Positions 1 to 9,373 of a DNA stretch of 64,000 nucleotides are shown here, piece by piece. The notes beneath the pieces were generated by a model. That model made no database searches, had not been told where the DNA came from, and was given only the letters and a program-made list of their open reading frames with translations. Numbering within the stretch: the stretch's first letter is position 1; each line of letters opens with the position of its first letter. The position numbers were made by a program, and so were the translations under genes. Source of the stretch: AAA044-D11 sp965268275 (GTDB lineage Bacteria; Actinomycetota; Actinomycetes; Nanopelagicales; Nanopelagicaceae); contig OZ254168.1 in the NCBI GenBank assembly GCA_965268275.1, positions 1 through 64,000 on the forward strand. Direction: 5' to 3'.

Positions 1-1404
1 ATGGCGCTACTCGAGGTCGATGATCTGACCACTCTTTGGGGGGCTGTGATTGCAGAGGTTTCTGTCGAATCGCCACAGCACCGCGCTTTTCTTTCACTTA
101 CTAAACCGCTTGGTTTGATTCAAGGTGAGGGCGGTTCGAATTTATTGCTCTCTGCCCCAAATGCATTTGCAAAAGATGTTTTAGAAACCCGGCTGCGCGC
201 GATTTTAAATGAAGCGCTTTCGGTAAAGCTAGATCAAAAAATTAATATTGCAGTTACTGTTGATGAAACTTTGCAGGTTGAAAGTGTTGAAGATGTTGTT
301 GATCCAATTATTGAACAGCAACCAAAATCTGGAACCGGACGAGATTCAAAATCTCTTGTCTCCTCCGAACCTAGTCAACTAAATCCGCGTTATATTTTTG
401 AAACTTTTGTTATCGGTGCATCCAACCGTTTTGCTCATGCCGCTGCGGTTGCAGTGGCCGAGGCTCCTGCCAAGGCATACAACCCACTCTTTATTTATGG
501 CGAGTCCGGACTAGGAAAAACCCACTTATTACACGCTATTGGGGCCTATGCCAAAGAGTTATATGGCAGTGTCCGAGTTCGATATGTTTCTAGTGAAGAG
601 TTCACAAATGACTTTATTAACTCGATTCGTGATGACAAAGCATCGGTTTTTCAAAGACGCTATCGCGACCTAGATGTTCTTTTAGTAGACGATATTCAAT
701 TCTTGGAAAATAAAGAGCGAACCCAGGAAGAGTTCTTCCATACATTTAACACTTTATACAATGCAAATAAACAGATTGTTATTTCGAGTGATCGCCCACC
801 AAAACAATTAACAACTTTGGAAGATCGACTCCGCAGCCGATTTGAATGGGGTCTGATTACAGACATTCAACCACCAGAGTTAGAAACTCGTATTGCTATT
901 CTGCGCAAAAAAGCAGCGCAAGATAAATTAAATGCTCCTGATGATGTGTTGGAATATATTGGTAGCAAAATTTCTTCAAACATCCGCGAGCTTGAAGGTG
1001 CTTTGATTAGAGTCACTGCATTCGCATCACTAAATCGCCAGCCAGTTGATTTGGGATTAGCGGAAATTGTTCTTAAAGATTTGATTCCAGAAGCTGGTGG
1101 GCCAGAAATCACCGCCACAACAATCATGGCCCAAACCGCCACTTACTTCAGTCTTACTTTGGACGATCTTTGTGGAACCTCTAGGTCTCGGGTTTTGGTC
1201 AACGCCCGTCAGATTGCAATGTATTTGTGCCGCGAGCTCACCGAATTATCGCTACCAAAAATTGGCCAGACTTTTGGCGGCCGAGACCACACGACTGTTA
1301 TGCACGCAGACCGGAAAATCCGCCAGTTGATGGCTGAGCGTCGTTCGATCTACAACCAGGTCACCGAATTGACCAACCGGATCAAACTTCAAGCCCGAAA
1401 CTAA
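1..1404 (+). CDS. dnaA: Chromosomal replication initiator DnaA
   Basis: DnaA binds DnaA boxes at oriC as an ATP-bound oligomer, melts the origin and helps load the replicative helicase. The 467-residue product is full length: an N-terminal protein-interaction domain, a variable linker at about residues 85-125, an AAA+ domain with Walker A GESGLGKT at 167-174 and a Walker B segment LLVDDIQF, and a C-terminal box-binding domain ending in GGRDHTTVMHA at 426-436. The ATG is the first base of the window, which suggests the contig was rotated to dnaA, so its own promoter is not visible. It is followed by a gene-free oriC stretch and dnaN, the usual actinobacterial order. Confidence 0.98.
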   Translation: MALLEVDDLTTLWGAVIAEVSVESPQHRAFLSLTKPLGLIQGEGGSNLLLSAPNAFAKDVLETRLRAILNEALSVKLDQKINIAVTVDETLQVESVEDVVDPIIEQQPKSGTGRDSKSLVSSEPSQLNPRYIFETFVIGASNRFAHAAAVAVAEAPAKAYNPLFIYGESGLGKTHLLHAIGAYAKELYGSVRVRYVSSEEFTNDFINSIRDDKASVFQRRYRDLDVLLVDDIQFLENKERTQEEFFHTFNTLYNANKQIVISSDRPPKQLTTLEDRLRSRFEWGLITDIQPPELETRIAILRKKAAQDKLNAPDDVLEYIGSKISSNIRELEGALIRVTAFASLNRQPVDLGLAEIVLKDLIPEAGGPEITATTIMAQTATYFSLTLDDLCGTSRSRVLVNARQIAMYLCRELTELSLPKIGQTFGGRDHTTVMHADRKIRQLMAERRSIYNQVTELTNRIKLQARN

Positions 1405-1715
1405 TTGGGTTGGTTGGGATGAATTACATGGTTTGTGTAGGAAGTTGTCCCCGACTTGTGGACAAATTGGGGATAACTGTGGAAAAGAGAGAGTTAAGTT
1501 GGGGGTTGGGTGTCGGTAAGAAGAGTTAATCTGGGTTATCCACGGGTTTCCCACAACTTAGATCTAAAAGGTTTAAGTGTGGTGACCAGGGGTTTTAAAC
1601 ATTATCCACAGGTTTTGCCGCTAGTTACTACGAATACTTAATTAAATAGAAAAGGTTGGGGAATGGCGAACCTGTGTGGGTTGGCTATCTGTCTTATTAG
1701 GGGAAGGATGACGGG
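1405..1715. other. Probable replication origin (oriC) between dnaA and dnaN
   Basis: This 311-base gap is the only gene-free stretch above 300 bases in the window. It holds DnaA-box-like 9-mers: an exact TTATCCACA at 1602-1610, TTATCCACG at 1536-1544, TTGTCCACA on the minus strand at 1457-1465 and TTTTCCACA on the minus strand at 1478-1486, plus a poorer TTGTCCCCG at 1445-1453. An AT-rich patch at about 1622-1652 could be the unwinding element. Position and boxes match actinobacterial origins. The dnaN promoter and leader must also lie here. No experimental origin mapping is available. Confidence 0.85.
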
Positions 1716-2843
1716 ATGAAATTTGTTGTAGAACGCGATCCGTTGATTGATGCAGTGAACTGGGTTGCCCGAAGCCTTTCTTCGCGCCCAATTCAAACAG
1801 CTCTTCTCGGAATCATGATTGATGTAACTGATTCAATCACATTAACCGGGTCGGATTTAGAAACATCAACCAAAGCGATTGTTAGCGCTGACATCGCAAC
1901 AAAAGGAAAAGTATTAGTTCCTGGAAGATTGCTTGCAGAAATAGCTAGATCTCTCCCTGCAAAACCAGTCACATTTACATTAGATGGAACTCGAGTTCTA
2001 GTGACTGCAGGAAGCGCGAAATTCACGCTTCCAACACTTCCTTCAAATGAATACCCAAACCTTCCAACTCTCCCACAATCTGCTGGAGAAATCCCAGCCG
2101 ACGTTTTTGCAACGGCAGTTAATCAAGTTGCGGTTGCTGCCGGAAAAGATGATTCTCTCCCAACCCTTACAGGTGTTCATATTGAGATGAATAAAACAAC
2201 AATTACTTTAGCTGCAACAGATAGATATCGATTAGCAGTAAAAGAGATTAATTGGAATCCAAAAGATCAAAACCTAGAAGCCTCAACATTGCTAAGAGCA
2301 AGAACTTTAATCGACGCCGCAAAATCTTTAGCCGGCGGCGGACAAATAACATTTGCGCTATCTCCAACCACATCCAATGAAAAACTTGTTGGTTTTGTTT
2401 CTGAAGAAAAAACTATGACATCTAGAACACTGGACGGAAGTTTCCCTCCATTCCGACACCTACTTCCAACCGAGTCGACAGCAGAAGCTGTTATTGAAGT
2501 TGCTCCATTTTTGGATTCAGTCCGCCGCGTTGCGTTAGTAACCGACAAAACCGTGCCACTTCGTTTGGTTTTTGGAAACAACATATTGCAACTAGAAGCT
2601 GGAACTGGTGAAGATGCACAAGCTACAGAAGAACTAAACATTAATTACACCGGAGAAAACATCAATATCGCTTTCAACCCAACATTCCTAACCGATGGCT
2701 TACAAGCGATCAACTCACCGTTTGTACATATCTCATTTACTGGCGACAAAAAACCTGCGGTGCTTACCGGAAAGTCAGAACCAGGTGGAGCCCCAAACCC
2801 TTCATATAAATATTTGCTTATGCCAATGCGCTACACCTCTTAA
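1716..2843 (+). CDS. dnaN: DNA polymerase III beta subunit (sliding clamp)
   Basis: The beta clamp is a ring-shaped homodimer that encircles DNA and tethers polymerase III and repair enzymes. The 375-residue length fits three repeated clamp folds; typical clamp segments are the N-terminal MKFVVERDPLIDAVNWVARS and the C-terminal end PMRYTS, close to the family's PMR(L/I/V) ending. The ATG at 1716 has purine-rich sequence GGGGAAGGATG just upstream. It lies directly downstream of oriC and 20 bases before recF, so it probably leads a dnaN-recF-DUF721 transcript. Confidence 0.97.
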   Translation: MKFVVERDPLIDAVNWVARSLSSRPIQTALLGIMIDVTDSITLTGSDLETSTKAIVSADIATKGKVLVPGRLLAEIARSLPAKPVTFTLDGTRVLVTAGSAKFTLPTLPSNEYPNLPTLPQSAGEIPADVFATAVNQVAVAAGKDDSLPTLTGVHIEMNKTTITLAATDRYRLAVKEINWNPKDQNLEASTLLRARTLIDAAKSLAGGGQITFALSPTTSNEKLVGFVSEEKTMTSRTLDGSFPPFRHLLPTESTAEAVIEVAPFLDSVRRVALVTDKTVPLRLVFGNNILQLEAGTGEDAQATEELNINYTGENINIAFNPTFLTDGLQAINSPFVHISFTGDKKPAVLTGKSEPGGAPNPSYKYLLMPMRYTS

Positions 2844-2863
2844 CCACCTACACAATTAACAAA

Positions 2864-3973
2864 GTGTTTATTTCAAACCTTTCACTTTCAACTTTTAGGT
2901 CTTATAAAAACCTAGAGTTGGAACTAAGCCCAGGGATCTCAATCTTCATTGGGCGTAACGGTGAAGGTAAAACAAACATCATCGAGTCCATTTTGTATCT
3001 CTCCTTTCTCTCATCCCACAGAGTCTCTAGCGACCAACCTTTGGTTCAACTTGGCAGCCCATCGGCATATATCCGAGCCAAAACCCAATTACCTGATCGA
3101 GAAGTCCTGGTTGAGTTAGAAGTAAATAGTGAGAAAGCAAACCGAGCTCGCATTAACCAGAATCCAGCCCGAAGCCAAAAAGAAATTTTTGGAATAGTTC
3201 AAGCAATTTACTTTTCACCAGAAGACTTAGATTTAGTACGCGGCGACCCCAGCGAACGCCGAAAGTTTATTGACCAGTTATTGATTTTAAGATCACCAAG
3301 AATGGCCGGAGTTATTTCAGATTACGAGCGCGCAGTTCGCCAACGAAATTCACTTTTGAAATCTAGGGCCGGAACCGAATCACTTGTGGCTTGGGATGAA
3401 CAGGTTGCTAGCTTTGGCGGCGAGATTATCGCTGCGAGACTTGCGGCGCTTTCAGAGTTTGAGCATATTTTTCAAGAAATCTACCGAGATATTTCATCCG
3501 AAAAACCAGCAAGTATTACTTATAAATCAAGCATTGAAGACGCAAGCCACATTCCGCAGGAAAACACCACAAAAATCTTGGACCGAATGAAACTAACCCG
3601 GGCTGCCGAAATAGAGCGGGGATTAACTCTGACTGGCCCGCACCGCGATGACCTACTTTTAAACCTCGGGGATCATCTGGTCAAAGGCTATGCCAGCCAC
3701 GGCGAATCTTGGTCAATAGCATTAAGTTTAAAACTAGCCACTTACCAATTGTTAGAAAAAGATGGATTAAAACCAATCTTGATTCTCGACGATGTTTTCT
3801 CTGAATTAGACGAAGAACGAAGAGTGCATTTAATAAAATTAGCAAAATCAGCAGAGCAAACCTTTATTACAGTTGCAGTCGAAAATGATTTACCCAAAGA
3901 GTTAACAGGCGACAGGTTTTTGGTTAAGTCGGGGCAAGTTAGTAAAATTACTAAATCTATGGATTTGAAATAA
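2864..3973 (+). CDS. recF: DNA replication and repair protein RecF
   Basis: RecF is an SMC/ABC-type ATPase that works with RecO and RecR to load RecA at single-strand gaps. The 369-residue protein has Walker A GRNGEGKTN at 30-38 and a Walker B/D-loop stretch LILDDVFSELDEERR near the C-terminus. The start is GTG at 2864, chosen because the family N-terminus (short strand-forming segment before FRSYKNLELEL) begins there; no strong ribosome site is visible in the short gap after dnaN. Its stop codon directly touches the ATG of the next gene, indicating co-transcription. Confidence 0.96.
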   Translation: MFISNLSLSTFRSYKNLELELSPGISIFIGRNGEGKTNIIESILYLSFLSSHRVSSDQPLVQLGSPSAYIRAKTQLPDREVLVELEVNSEKANRARINQNPARSQKEIFGIVQAIYFSPEDLDLVRGDPSERRKFIDQLLILRSPRMAGVISDYERAVRQRNSLLKSRAGTESLVAWDEQVASFGGEIIAARLAALSEFEHIFQEIYRDISSEKPASITYKSSIEDASHIPQENTTKILDRMKLTRAAEIERGLTLTGPHRDDLLLNLGDHLVKGYASHGESWSIALSLKLATYQLLEKDGLKPILILDDVFSELDEERRVHLIKLAKSAEQTFITVAVENDLPKELTGDRFLVKSGQVSKITKSMDLK

Positions 3974-4435
3974 ATGGCCCGCGATTTAGCTCGAGAGCTT
4001 TACCGAGCATTCAGAAATCAATCACGCCGAAACCGCACAAGCAACCCGAATAATGAATCCCAACCCAGAGAACAAATTGGCGATCCCCAACAAATCGGTT
4101 CTGTTTTAGATGAACTAATAAATTCACGGGATTGGCGACAAGGATTAGCAGAAGGAAATATTTTTTCTGATTGGGAAAAAATAGTTGGATCTGAAATCGC
4201 TACACACTCACTACCGATTTCATTGGTTGATGGGCGTTTAACAATTCAAACATCTTCAACCGCCTGGGCTACTCAACTAAATATAATTTCCACTCAACTT
4301 TTAAAAACCATTAGCGATTCAGCGCCCGGGGCTTTAGTTGAAACCTTGGTTTTCATAGGACCACATGCCCCAAACTGGAAGAAAGGGCTCCGCACAATTC
4401 GGGGCGCCAGAGGACCGCGGGATACCTACGGTTAA
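3974..4435 (+). CDS. DUF721 / DciA-like protein
   Basis: A 153-residue protein of the DUF721 family, to which the helicase loader/operator DciA belongs; in many bacteria lacking DnaC, DciA helps deliver DnaB. The N-terminal third is basic and polar (residues 1-50, rich in R, N and Q) and the folded part follows, with DWRQGLAEGNIFSDWEKIVG and a C-terminal stretch LTIQTSSTAWATQLN that is characteristic of the family. It begins at the base after the recF stop, and in actinobacteria the same gene commonly sits between recF and gyrB. Family assignment is good; the helicase-loading role here is inferred. Confidence 0.85.
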   Translation: MARDLARELYRAFRNQSRRNRTSNPNNESQPREQIGDPQQIGSVLDELINSRDWRQGLAEGNIFSDWEKIVGSEIATHSLPISLVDGRLTIQTSSTAWATQLNIISTQLLKTISDSAPGALVETLVFIGPHAPNWKKGLRTIRGARGPRDTYG

Positions 4436-4506
4436 GCCAGAATTTAACTCTCAGACAGTAACCACCCACAACTTCAGCAATTTAAGCCGTCTAACCCACC
4501 TCACAA

Positions 4507-4575
4507 GGCTCTTTTGCGGTAGTCCATCGTTTATTTAAGGACTAGGATTACGGCATTGATGTAACAAAAAGAGCC
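4507..4575 (+). promoter_or_regulatory. Nested inverted repeats in the gyrB upstream region
   Basis: Outer arms GGCTCTTTT (4507-4515) and AAAAGAGCC (4567-4575) are perfectly complementary; inside them TAGTCC (4520-4525) and GGACTA (4539-4544) form a second stem. The structure ends 38 bases before the gyrB start codon, in the 178-base gap between DUF721 and gyrB. It could be an RNA leader element, an attenuator or a DNA structure sensitive to supercoiling. There is no run of T after either stem, so a simple terminator is less likely. Function is unknown. Confidence 0.4.
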
Positions 4576-4613
4576 GAGGATTAATTCTCAGCGGATTTAT
4601 CAGGGGGTGCTAG

Positions 4614-6569
4614 TTGGGCGAGAAGACCTATGACGCCTCAAACATCACCGTTCTTGAAGGTTTGGACGCGGTTCGAAAGCGCCCAGGAATGTATATCGGA
4701 TCGACCGGAGAGCGTGGACTTCACCACTTGGTTTACGAAGTGGTCGATAACTCGGTTGATGAAGCCCTAGCTGGATATTGCACCGACATCAACATCACTT
4801 TAATGCCGGACGGTTCTTTGCAATGCACCGACAATGGCCGCGGAATCCCAGTCGATATGCACCCAGTCGAAAAGAAGCCAGCACTAGAAGTTGTTCTAAC
4901 CGTTCTGCATGCCGGCGGAAAATTTGGCGATGGCGGATATTCAGTTTCTGGCGGACTACACGGTGTTGGTATCTCAGTTGTTAATGCACTCAGCACAGAC
5001 CTCGCAGTAGAAGTTAAACGAGACGGCTTTCATTGGTATCAAGAATACAAATTAGGTGTTCCGCAATCACCAGTTCGCAAAGGTGAGGCCACACCTGATC
5101 ACGGAACAACCGTCACCTTCTGGCCTTCTAAAGAGATTTTCGAAACCACAGATTTTTCATTCGAAGTATTGTCAACACGTTTTCGCGAAATGGCATTCCT
5201 AAATAAAGGTTTAGTTTTAACGCTTACAGATTTGCGCCCAGGCCATGTTGATGAAAAAGGCGAACCCCTTCATGTCCGCTACCACTATCAAGGCGGAATT
5301 ATCGATTTTGTTAAACATCTAAATCAGACCAAAGGTGAGACCCACAAATCAATAATCTCTTTTGTGGCCGAAGAAAATAAACATAAAATGAGTTTAGAAA
5401 TAGCAATGCAATGGAATGCCGGATTTACTGAATCTGTTTATACCTTCGCTAACACAATTCATACCCACGAAGGCGGTGCGCACGAAGAAGGTTTCCGCAC
5501 CGCGCTTACTTCGGTTGTAAATAAATTTGGCGAAGAGTGGGGATTTATTCGCAAGAAGGAAGATCGTTTAACTGGTGAAGATATTCGCGAAGGCCTAACC
5601 GCGATTGTTTCTATCAAATTAGCAGAACCACAATTTGAAGGACAAACAAAAACTAAATTAGGAAATACCGAAGCAAAGTCATTTACCCAGAAGAGCATGA
5701 ACGACCACTTAACAAGTTGGTTCGAACAGAATCCAGGCGAAGGCAAAGATATTGTTCGCAAGAGCATTGATGCAGCAGCCGCAAGAGTTGCAGCGCGCAA
5801 AGCCCGAGATCTTTCACGCAATCGAAAAGGATTATTAGAGGGACGTGGCATGCCAGGAAAGTTGGCTGACTGCCAATGGACCGAGCCTGAAAAGTGCGAA
5901 CTTTATATTGTCGAAGGTGATTCCGCTGGTGGATCAACAAAGGGCGGAAGAGATTCAAGATATCAAGCTGTTTTACCTATTCGTGGAAAGATTTTGAATG
6001 TAGAGAAAGCTCGTATCGATCGAGTCCTACAAAACAACGAAGTGCAATCTTTAATCACAGCGCTTGGCACCGGAATCCATGACGACTTCGATATTGCAAA
6101 ACTTCGGTATCACAAGATTATTTTGATGGCAGATGCTGATGTCGACGGACAGCACATCAGAACACTTTTACTAACTTTGTTATTTAGATTTATGCGACCA
6201 CTGATTGAAAACGGTTTTGTTTATTTAGCCCAACCACCACTTTACAAACTTAAATGGGGCGGCAAAGAGCCAGTTCAATACGCATTCTCTGATCGCGAAC
6301 GAGATGGCTTTATCCAAATCGGAATCGATGCCGGCAAGCGTCTACCAAAAGAAGACGGTATTCAGCGCTTCAAAGGTCTTGGCGAGATGCCAGCAAAAGA
6401 ACTTTGGGATACAACAATGGATCCAGCGCACCGCGTTTTGATTCAAGTAACTCTTGATGATGCAGCAGCCGCAGATGATTTATTCTCAGTTTTAATGGGC
6501 GAAGATGTAGAACTTCGTCGCAACTTTATTCAGCGCAATGCCAAAGATGTTCGATTCTTGGATATCTAG
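4614..6569 (+). CDS. gyrB: DNA gyrase subunit B
   Basis: GyrB supplies the ATPase and part of the metal-binding centre of gyrase, which introduces negative supercoils. The 651 residues show the GHKL ATPase motifs (DNSVDEALAG, GGKFGDGGYSVSGGLHGVG), the TOPRIM glutamate motif EGDSAGGS from E434, and the acidic triad DADVDGQH at 507-514. The start is TTG at 4614, immediately after an in-frame TAG, so no upstream extension is possible; a G-rich CAGGGGG at 4601-4607 can serve as ribosome site. It is followed 10 bases later by gyrA. Confidence 0.97.
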   Translation: MGEKTYDASNITVLEGLDAVRKRPGMYIGSTGERGLHHLVYEVVDNSVDEALAGYCTDINITLMPDGSLQCTDNGRGIPVDMHPVEKKPALEVVLTVLHAGGKFGDGGYSVSGGLHGVGISVVNALSTDLAVEVKRDGFHWYQEYKLGVPQSPVRKGEATPDHGTTVTFWPSKEIFETTDFSFEVLSTRFREMAFLNKGLVLTLTDLRPGHVDEKGEPLHVRYHYQGGIIDFVKHLNQTKGETHKSIISFVAEENKHKMSLEIAMQWNAGFTESVYTFANTIHTHEGGAHEEGFRTALTSVVNKFGEEWGFIRKKEDRLTGEDIREGLTAIVSIKLAEPQFEGQTKTKLGNTEAKSFTQKSMNDHLTSWFEQNPGEGKDIVRKSIDAAAARVAARKARDLSRNRKGLLEGRGMPGKLADCQWTEPEKCELYIVEGDSAGGSTKGGRDSRYQAVLPIRGKILNVEKARIDRVLQNNEVQSLITALGTGIHDDFDIAKLRYHKIILMADADVDGQHIRTLLLTLLFRFMRPLIENGFVYLAQPPLYKLKWGGKEPVQYAFSDRERDGFIQIGIDAGKRLPKEDGIQRFKGLGEMPAKELWDTTMDPAHRVLIQVTLDDAAAADDLFSVLMGEDVELRRNFIQRNAKDVRFLDI

Positions 6570-6579
6570 GTGATCACAA

Positions 6580-9054
6580 ATGGCTGAAAACATGAATCCA
6601 GATAAGACCGCTGCCCACGACCGAATTGAGTCTGTTGACTTACAAGTTGAAATGGCACGTTCATATCTAGATTATGCGATGTCAGTAATTGTTGGACGCG
6701 CACTTCCAGATATTCGTGACGGATTAAAACCGGTTCACCGCAGAGTTCTATATGCAATGTATGACGCTGGCTATCGACCAGATAAGGGTTATTACAAGTC
6801 ATCTCGCATCGTCGGTGATGTCATGGGTAATTATCATCCACACGGTGACACTGCTATTTACGATGCAGTTGTTCGTCTTGCACAATTTTGGTCACTTCGT
6901 TATCCGTTAATCGACGGTAACGGAAACTTTGGTTCACCTGGAAACGATCCAGCCGCAGCAATGCGTTATACCGAAGCGCGCCTTGCGCCGCTCGCTATGG
7001 AAATGATGCGGGATATCGATGAAGACACAGTTAACTTCATCCCAAACTATGACGGCAGATCTCAAGAACCAACAGTTCTTCCAAGTCGCTTCCCAAATCT
7101 TTTAGTTAACGGCAGCGCCGGTATTGCTGTTGGTATGGCGACAAATATCCCACCCCACAATTTAAATGAAGTTGTTGAAGGCGTTGTCTGGTCACTTGAA
7201 AATCCAGATGCAGATCCAAAAGATTTGTTAGAGAAGCTTCTTACGATTGTTAAAGGCCCAGACTTTCCTACTAAAGCGCTAATTGTTGGCCGCCAAGGAA
7301 TTGAAGATGCATATCGCACTGGCCGTGGATCAATCATTATGCGAGCCGTTGTTGAAGTGGAAGAAATTAATAAACGCACATGTTTGGTTGTCACCGAACT
7401 TCCTTATCAAGTAAACCCAGATAACTTGGCGCTTAAAATTGCCGAACTTGTTAAAGATGGCCGCATCAAGGGCATCGCTGATGTTCGCGATGAAGGTAAC
7501 GAGCGTTTAGGACAGAGACTTGTAGTCGTTCTGCGCAATGATGCGATTCCGAAGGTTGTTTTGAATAACCTTTACAAACACACTCAACTGCAAGATTCCT
7601 TTGGCGCAAACATGCTGGCGTTGGTGGATGGTGTTCCTAGAACGCTTCGTATCGATGAATTCATTCGTTATTACATCGAACATCAAGTAGAAGTTATTGT
7701 CCGCCGAACAAAATATAGATTGCACGAACGCGAAAAGCGCGCACACATCCTTCGTGGATACCTAAAAGCACTAGATGCTCTTGATGCTGTTATTGCATTG
7801 ATCCGTGCTTCTCGGACCCCCGAAGAAGCTCGTACTGGATTGATGAAATTGTTGGATGTTGATGAGATTCAAGCCAATGCAATTTTGGATATGCAACTTC
7901 GCCGAATTGCAGCTTTGGAACGACAGAAAATTAATGATGAGTATGAAGGCTTAATGGCTGAAATCGTCGAACTAAATAGCATTCTTGCTTCAGAAGCAAA
8001 ACAGCGCGAAATAATCAAAACCGAATTACAAGAATTAACCGCTAAATATGGCAACGAGCGACGCACTCAGATAATCGCCGGAGACTCAGACCTATCAGTA
8101 GAAGATCTAATCCCAGATCAAAGTGTTGTAGTAACAATTACAAAAACTGGATATTCCAAGCGCACAAAGGCTGATTTATATCGATCCCAACGCCGCGGTG
8201 GCAAGGGCGTAAAGGGCGCTGCCCTTAAGCAAGATGACCTAGTTGAACATTTCTTTGTTGCTTCAACCCACGACTGGTTGTTGTTCTTTACGAATAAAGG
8301 TCGAATTTATCGAGCAAAGGTTCACGAATTACCAGATGCCGGGCGTGATGCACGCGGCCAACATGTTGCAAATCTTTTAGCTTTCAAACCAGATGAAACA
8401 ATTGCTCAAGTAATTGCAATTTCTGATTACAAGTCGCATCCATACCTAGCAATCGCAACTCGTGGCGGCATAGTCAAAAAATCACCACTGGTTGAATATG
8501 ACTCACCTCGCGCAGGTGGCTTGATTGCAATAAACCTTAAAGAGAATGATGAATTAGTTTCAGCTGCATTGGTAAGCGAAAAAGATGAAATCCTTCTCGT
8601 ATCTAAGAATGGAATGTCACTTCGCTTTGGTGCAAACGAAGAATCTATCCGTTCAATGGGTCGATCAACCAGCGGAGTTATTGGAATGAAATTCCGCGGA
8701 AAAGATCAACTTTTAACTATGGCCGCGATAACCGATATCTCTTCACCAAAATTTGTATTAACGGCTACTGATGGCGGTTATGCAAAACGAACACCTCTTG
8801 ACGAATATCGACCACAAGGTCGTGGCGGTCTTGGAGTTAAAGCTGCAAAGATTGATGAAGATTCTCGCGGTGTGCTAGTTGGTGCAATGATCGTTGAAGC
8901 TAGTGACGAGATTCTTGCTATTACATCTGGCGGGGTTGTGATCAGAACTGCTTGTGCTGAAATCCGCGAAACCAGTCGCGACACCCTCGGAGTTAGATTG
9001 GTAAATCTTGATGAAGGTATTTCAGTCGTATCAATTACGCAGGTTAAAGAGTAA
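6580..9054 (+). CDS. gyrA: DNA gyrase subunit A
   Basis: GyrA carries the breakage-reunion tyrosine and the DNA-wrapping C-terminal beta-pinwheel. The 824-residue protein has the catalytic Tyr130 in AAAMRYTEARLAP, the quinolone-resistance region HPHGDTAIYDAV (a Thr where E. coli has Ser83) and the GyrA box QRRGGKG at 537-543, which marks a wrapping, supercoiling-competent gyrase rather than topoisomerase IV. No parC/parE pair occurs in the window. It is co-directional with gyrB and followed by tRNA-Ile and tRNA-Ala, an order also known from mycobacteria. Confidence 0.97.
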   Translation: MAENMNPDKTAAHDRIESVDLQVEMARSYLDYAMSVIVGRALPDIRDGLKPVHRRVLYAMYDAGYRPDKGYYKSSRIVGDVMGNYHPHGDTAIYDAVVRLAQFWSLRYPLIDGNGNFGSPGNDPAAAMRYTEARLAPLAMEMMRDIDEDTVNFIPNYDGRSQEPTVLPSRFPNLLVNGSAGIAVGMATNIPPHNLNEVVEGVVWSLENPDADPKDLLEKLLTIVKGPDFPTKALIVGRQGIEDAYRTGRGSIIMRAVVEVEEINKRTCLVVTELPYQVNPDNLALKIAELVKDGRIKGIADVRDEGNERLGQRLVVVLRNDAIPKVVLNNLYKHTQLQDSFGANMLALVDGVPRTLRIDEFIRYYIEHQVEVIVRRTKYRLHEREKRAHILRGYLKALDALDAVIALIRASRTPEEARTGLMKLLDVDEIQANAILDMQLRRIAALERQKINDEYEGLMAEIVELNSILASEAKQREIIKTELQELTAKYGNERRTQIIAGDSDLSVEDLIPDQSVVVTITKTGYSKRTKADLYRSQRRGGKGVKGAALKQDDLVEHFFVASTHDWLLFFTNKGRIYRAKVHELPDAGRDARGQHVANLLAFKPDETIAQVIAISDYKSHPYLAIATRGGIVKKSPLVEYDSPRAGGLIAINLKENDELVSAALVSEKDEILLVSKNGMSLRFGANEESIRSMGRSTSGVIGMKFRGKDQLLTMAAITDISSPKFVLTATDGGYAKRTPLDEYRPQGRGGLGVKAAKIDEDSRGVLVGAMIVEASDEILAITSGGVVIRTACAEIRETSRDTLGVRLVNLDEGISVVSITQVKE

Positions 9055-9119
9055 AAACTCCTCGCTTTTGGCTGACGCCTTAAAGTCGGGTAGCCTTCAC
9101 CAGTTAAATCCTCGCGTTT

Positions 9120-9197
9120 GGGCCTTTAGCTCAGCTTGGTTAGAGCGCTTCCCTGATAAGGAAGAGGTCAGTGGTTCAAGTCCACTAAGGCCCACCA
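9120..9197 (+). tRNA. tRNA-Ile (anticodon GAT)
   Basis: A full cloverleaf can be folded: acceptor GGGCCTT (9120-9126) pairs with AAGGCCC (9187-9193), the T arm AGTGG/CCACT encloses TTCAAGT, and the anticodon loop CTGATAA contains GAT. The 3' CCA is encoded at 9195-9197, after discriminator A9194. It lies 65 bases after gyrA. Confidence 0.97.
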
Positions 9198-9277
9198 ATC
9201 GCGTGTATTGAAATGTTTTACAGATTTAATAAGTGAGCAATCTTTAGATAAGGTTGCGCCACTTACTCGCTTAACGC

Positions 9278-9350
9278 GGGGACCTAGCTCAATTGGTAGA
9301 GCACCGCCTTTGCAAGGCGGGGGTTAGGGGTTCGATTCCCCTGGTCTCCA
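9278..9350 (+). tRNA. tRNA-Ala (anticodon TGC)
   Basis: Acceptor GGGGACC (9278-9284) pairs with GGTCTCC (9343-9349) with one G-T pair; the anticodon loop TTTGCAA between CCGCC and GGCGG holds TGC at 9311-9313; the T loop TTCGATT is standard. The 3' CCA is not encoded: discriminator A9350 is followed by CAA, so a CCA-adding enzyme must finish this tRNA, unlike the neighbouring tRNA-Ile. Confidence 0.97.
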
Positions 9351-9373
9351 CAAATATTGGTTAAAATTTCGAA

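Noticed and set aside
9121..9197. tRNA-Ile starting at 9121
   Set aside because: Starting at 9121 breaks the acceptor stem; including G9120 gives seven proper pairs.
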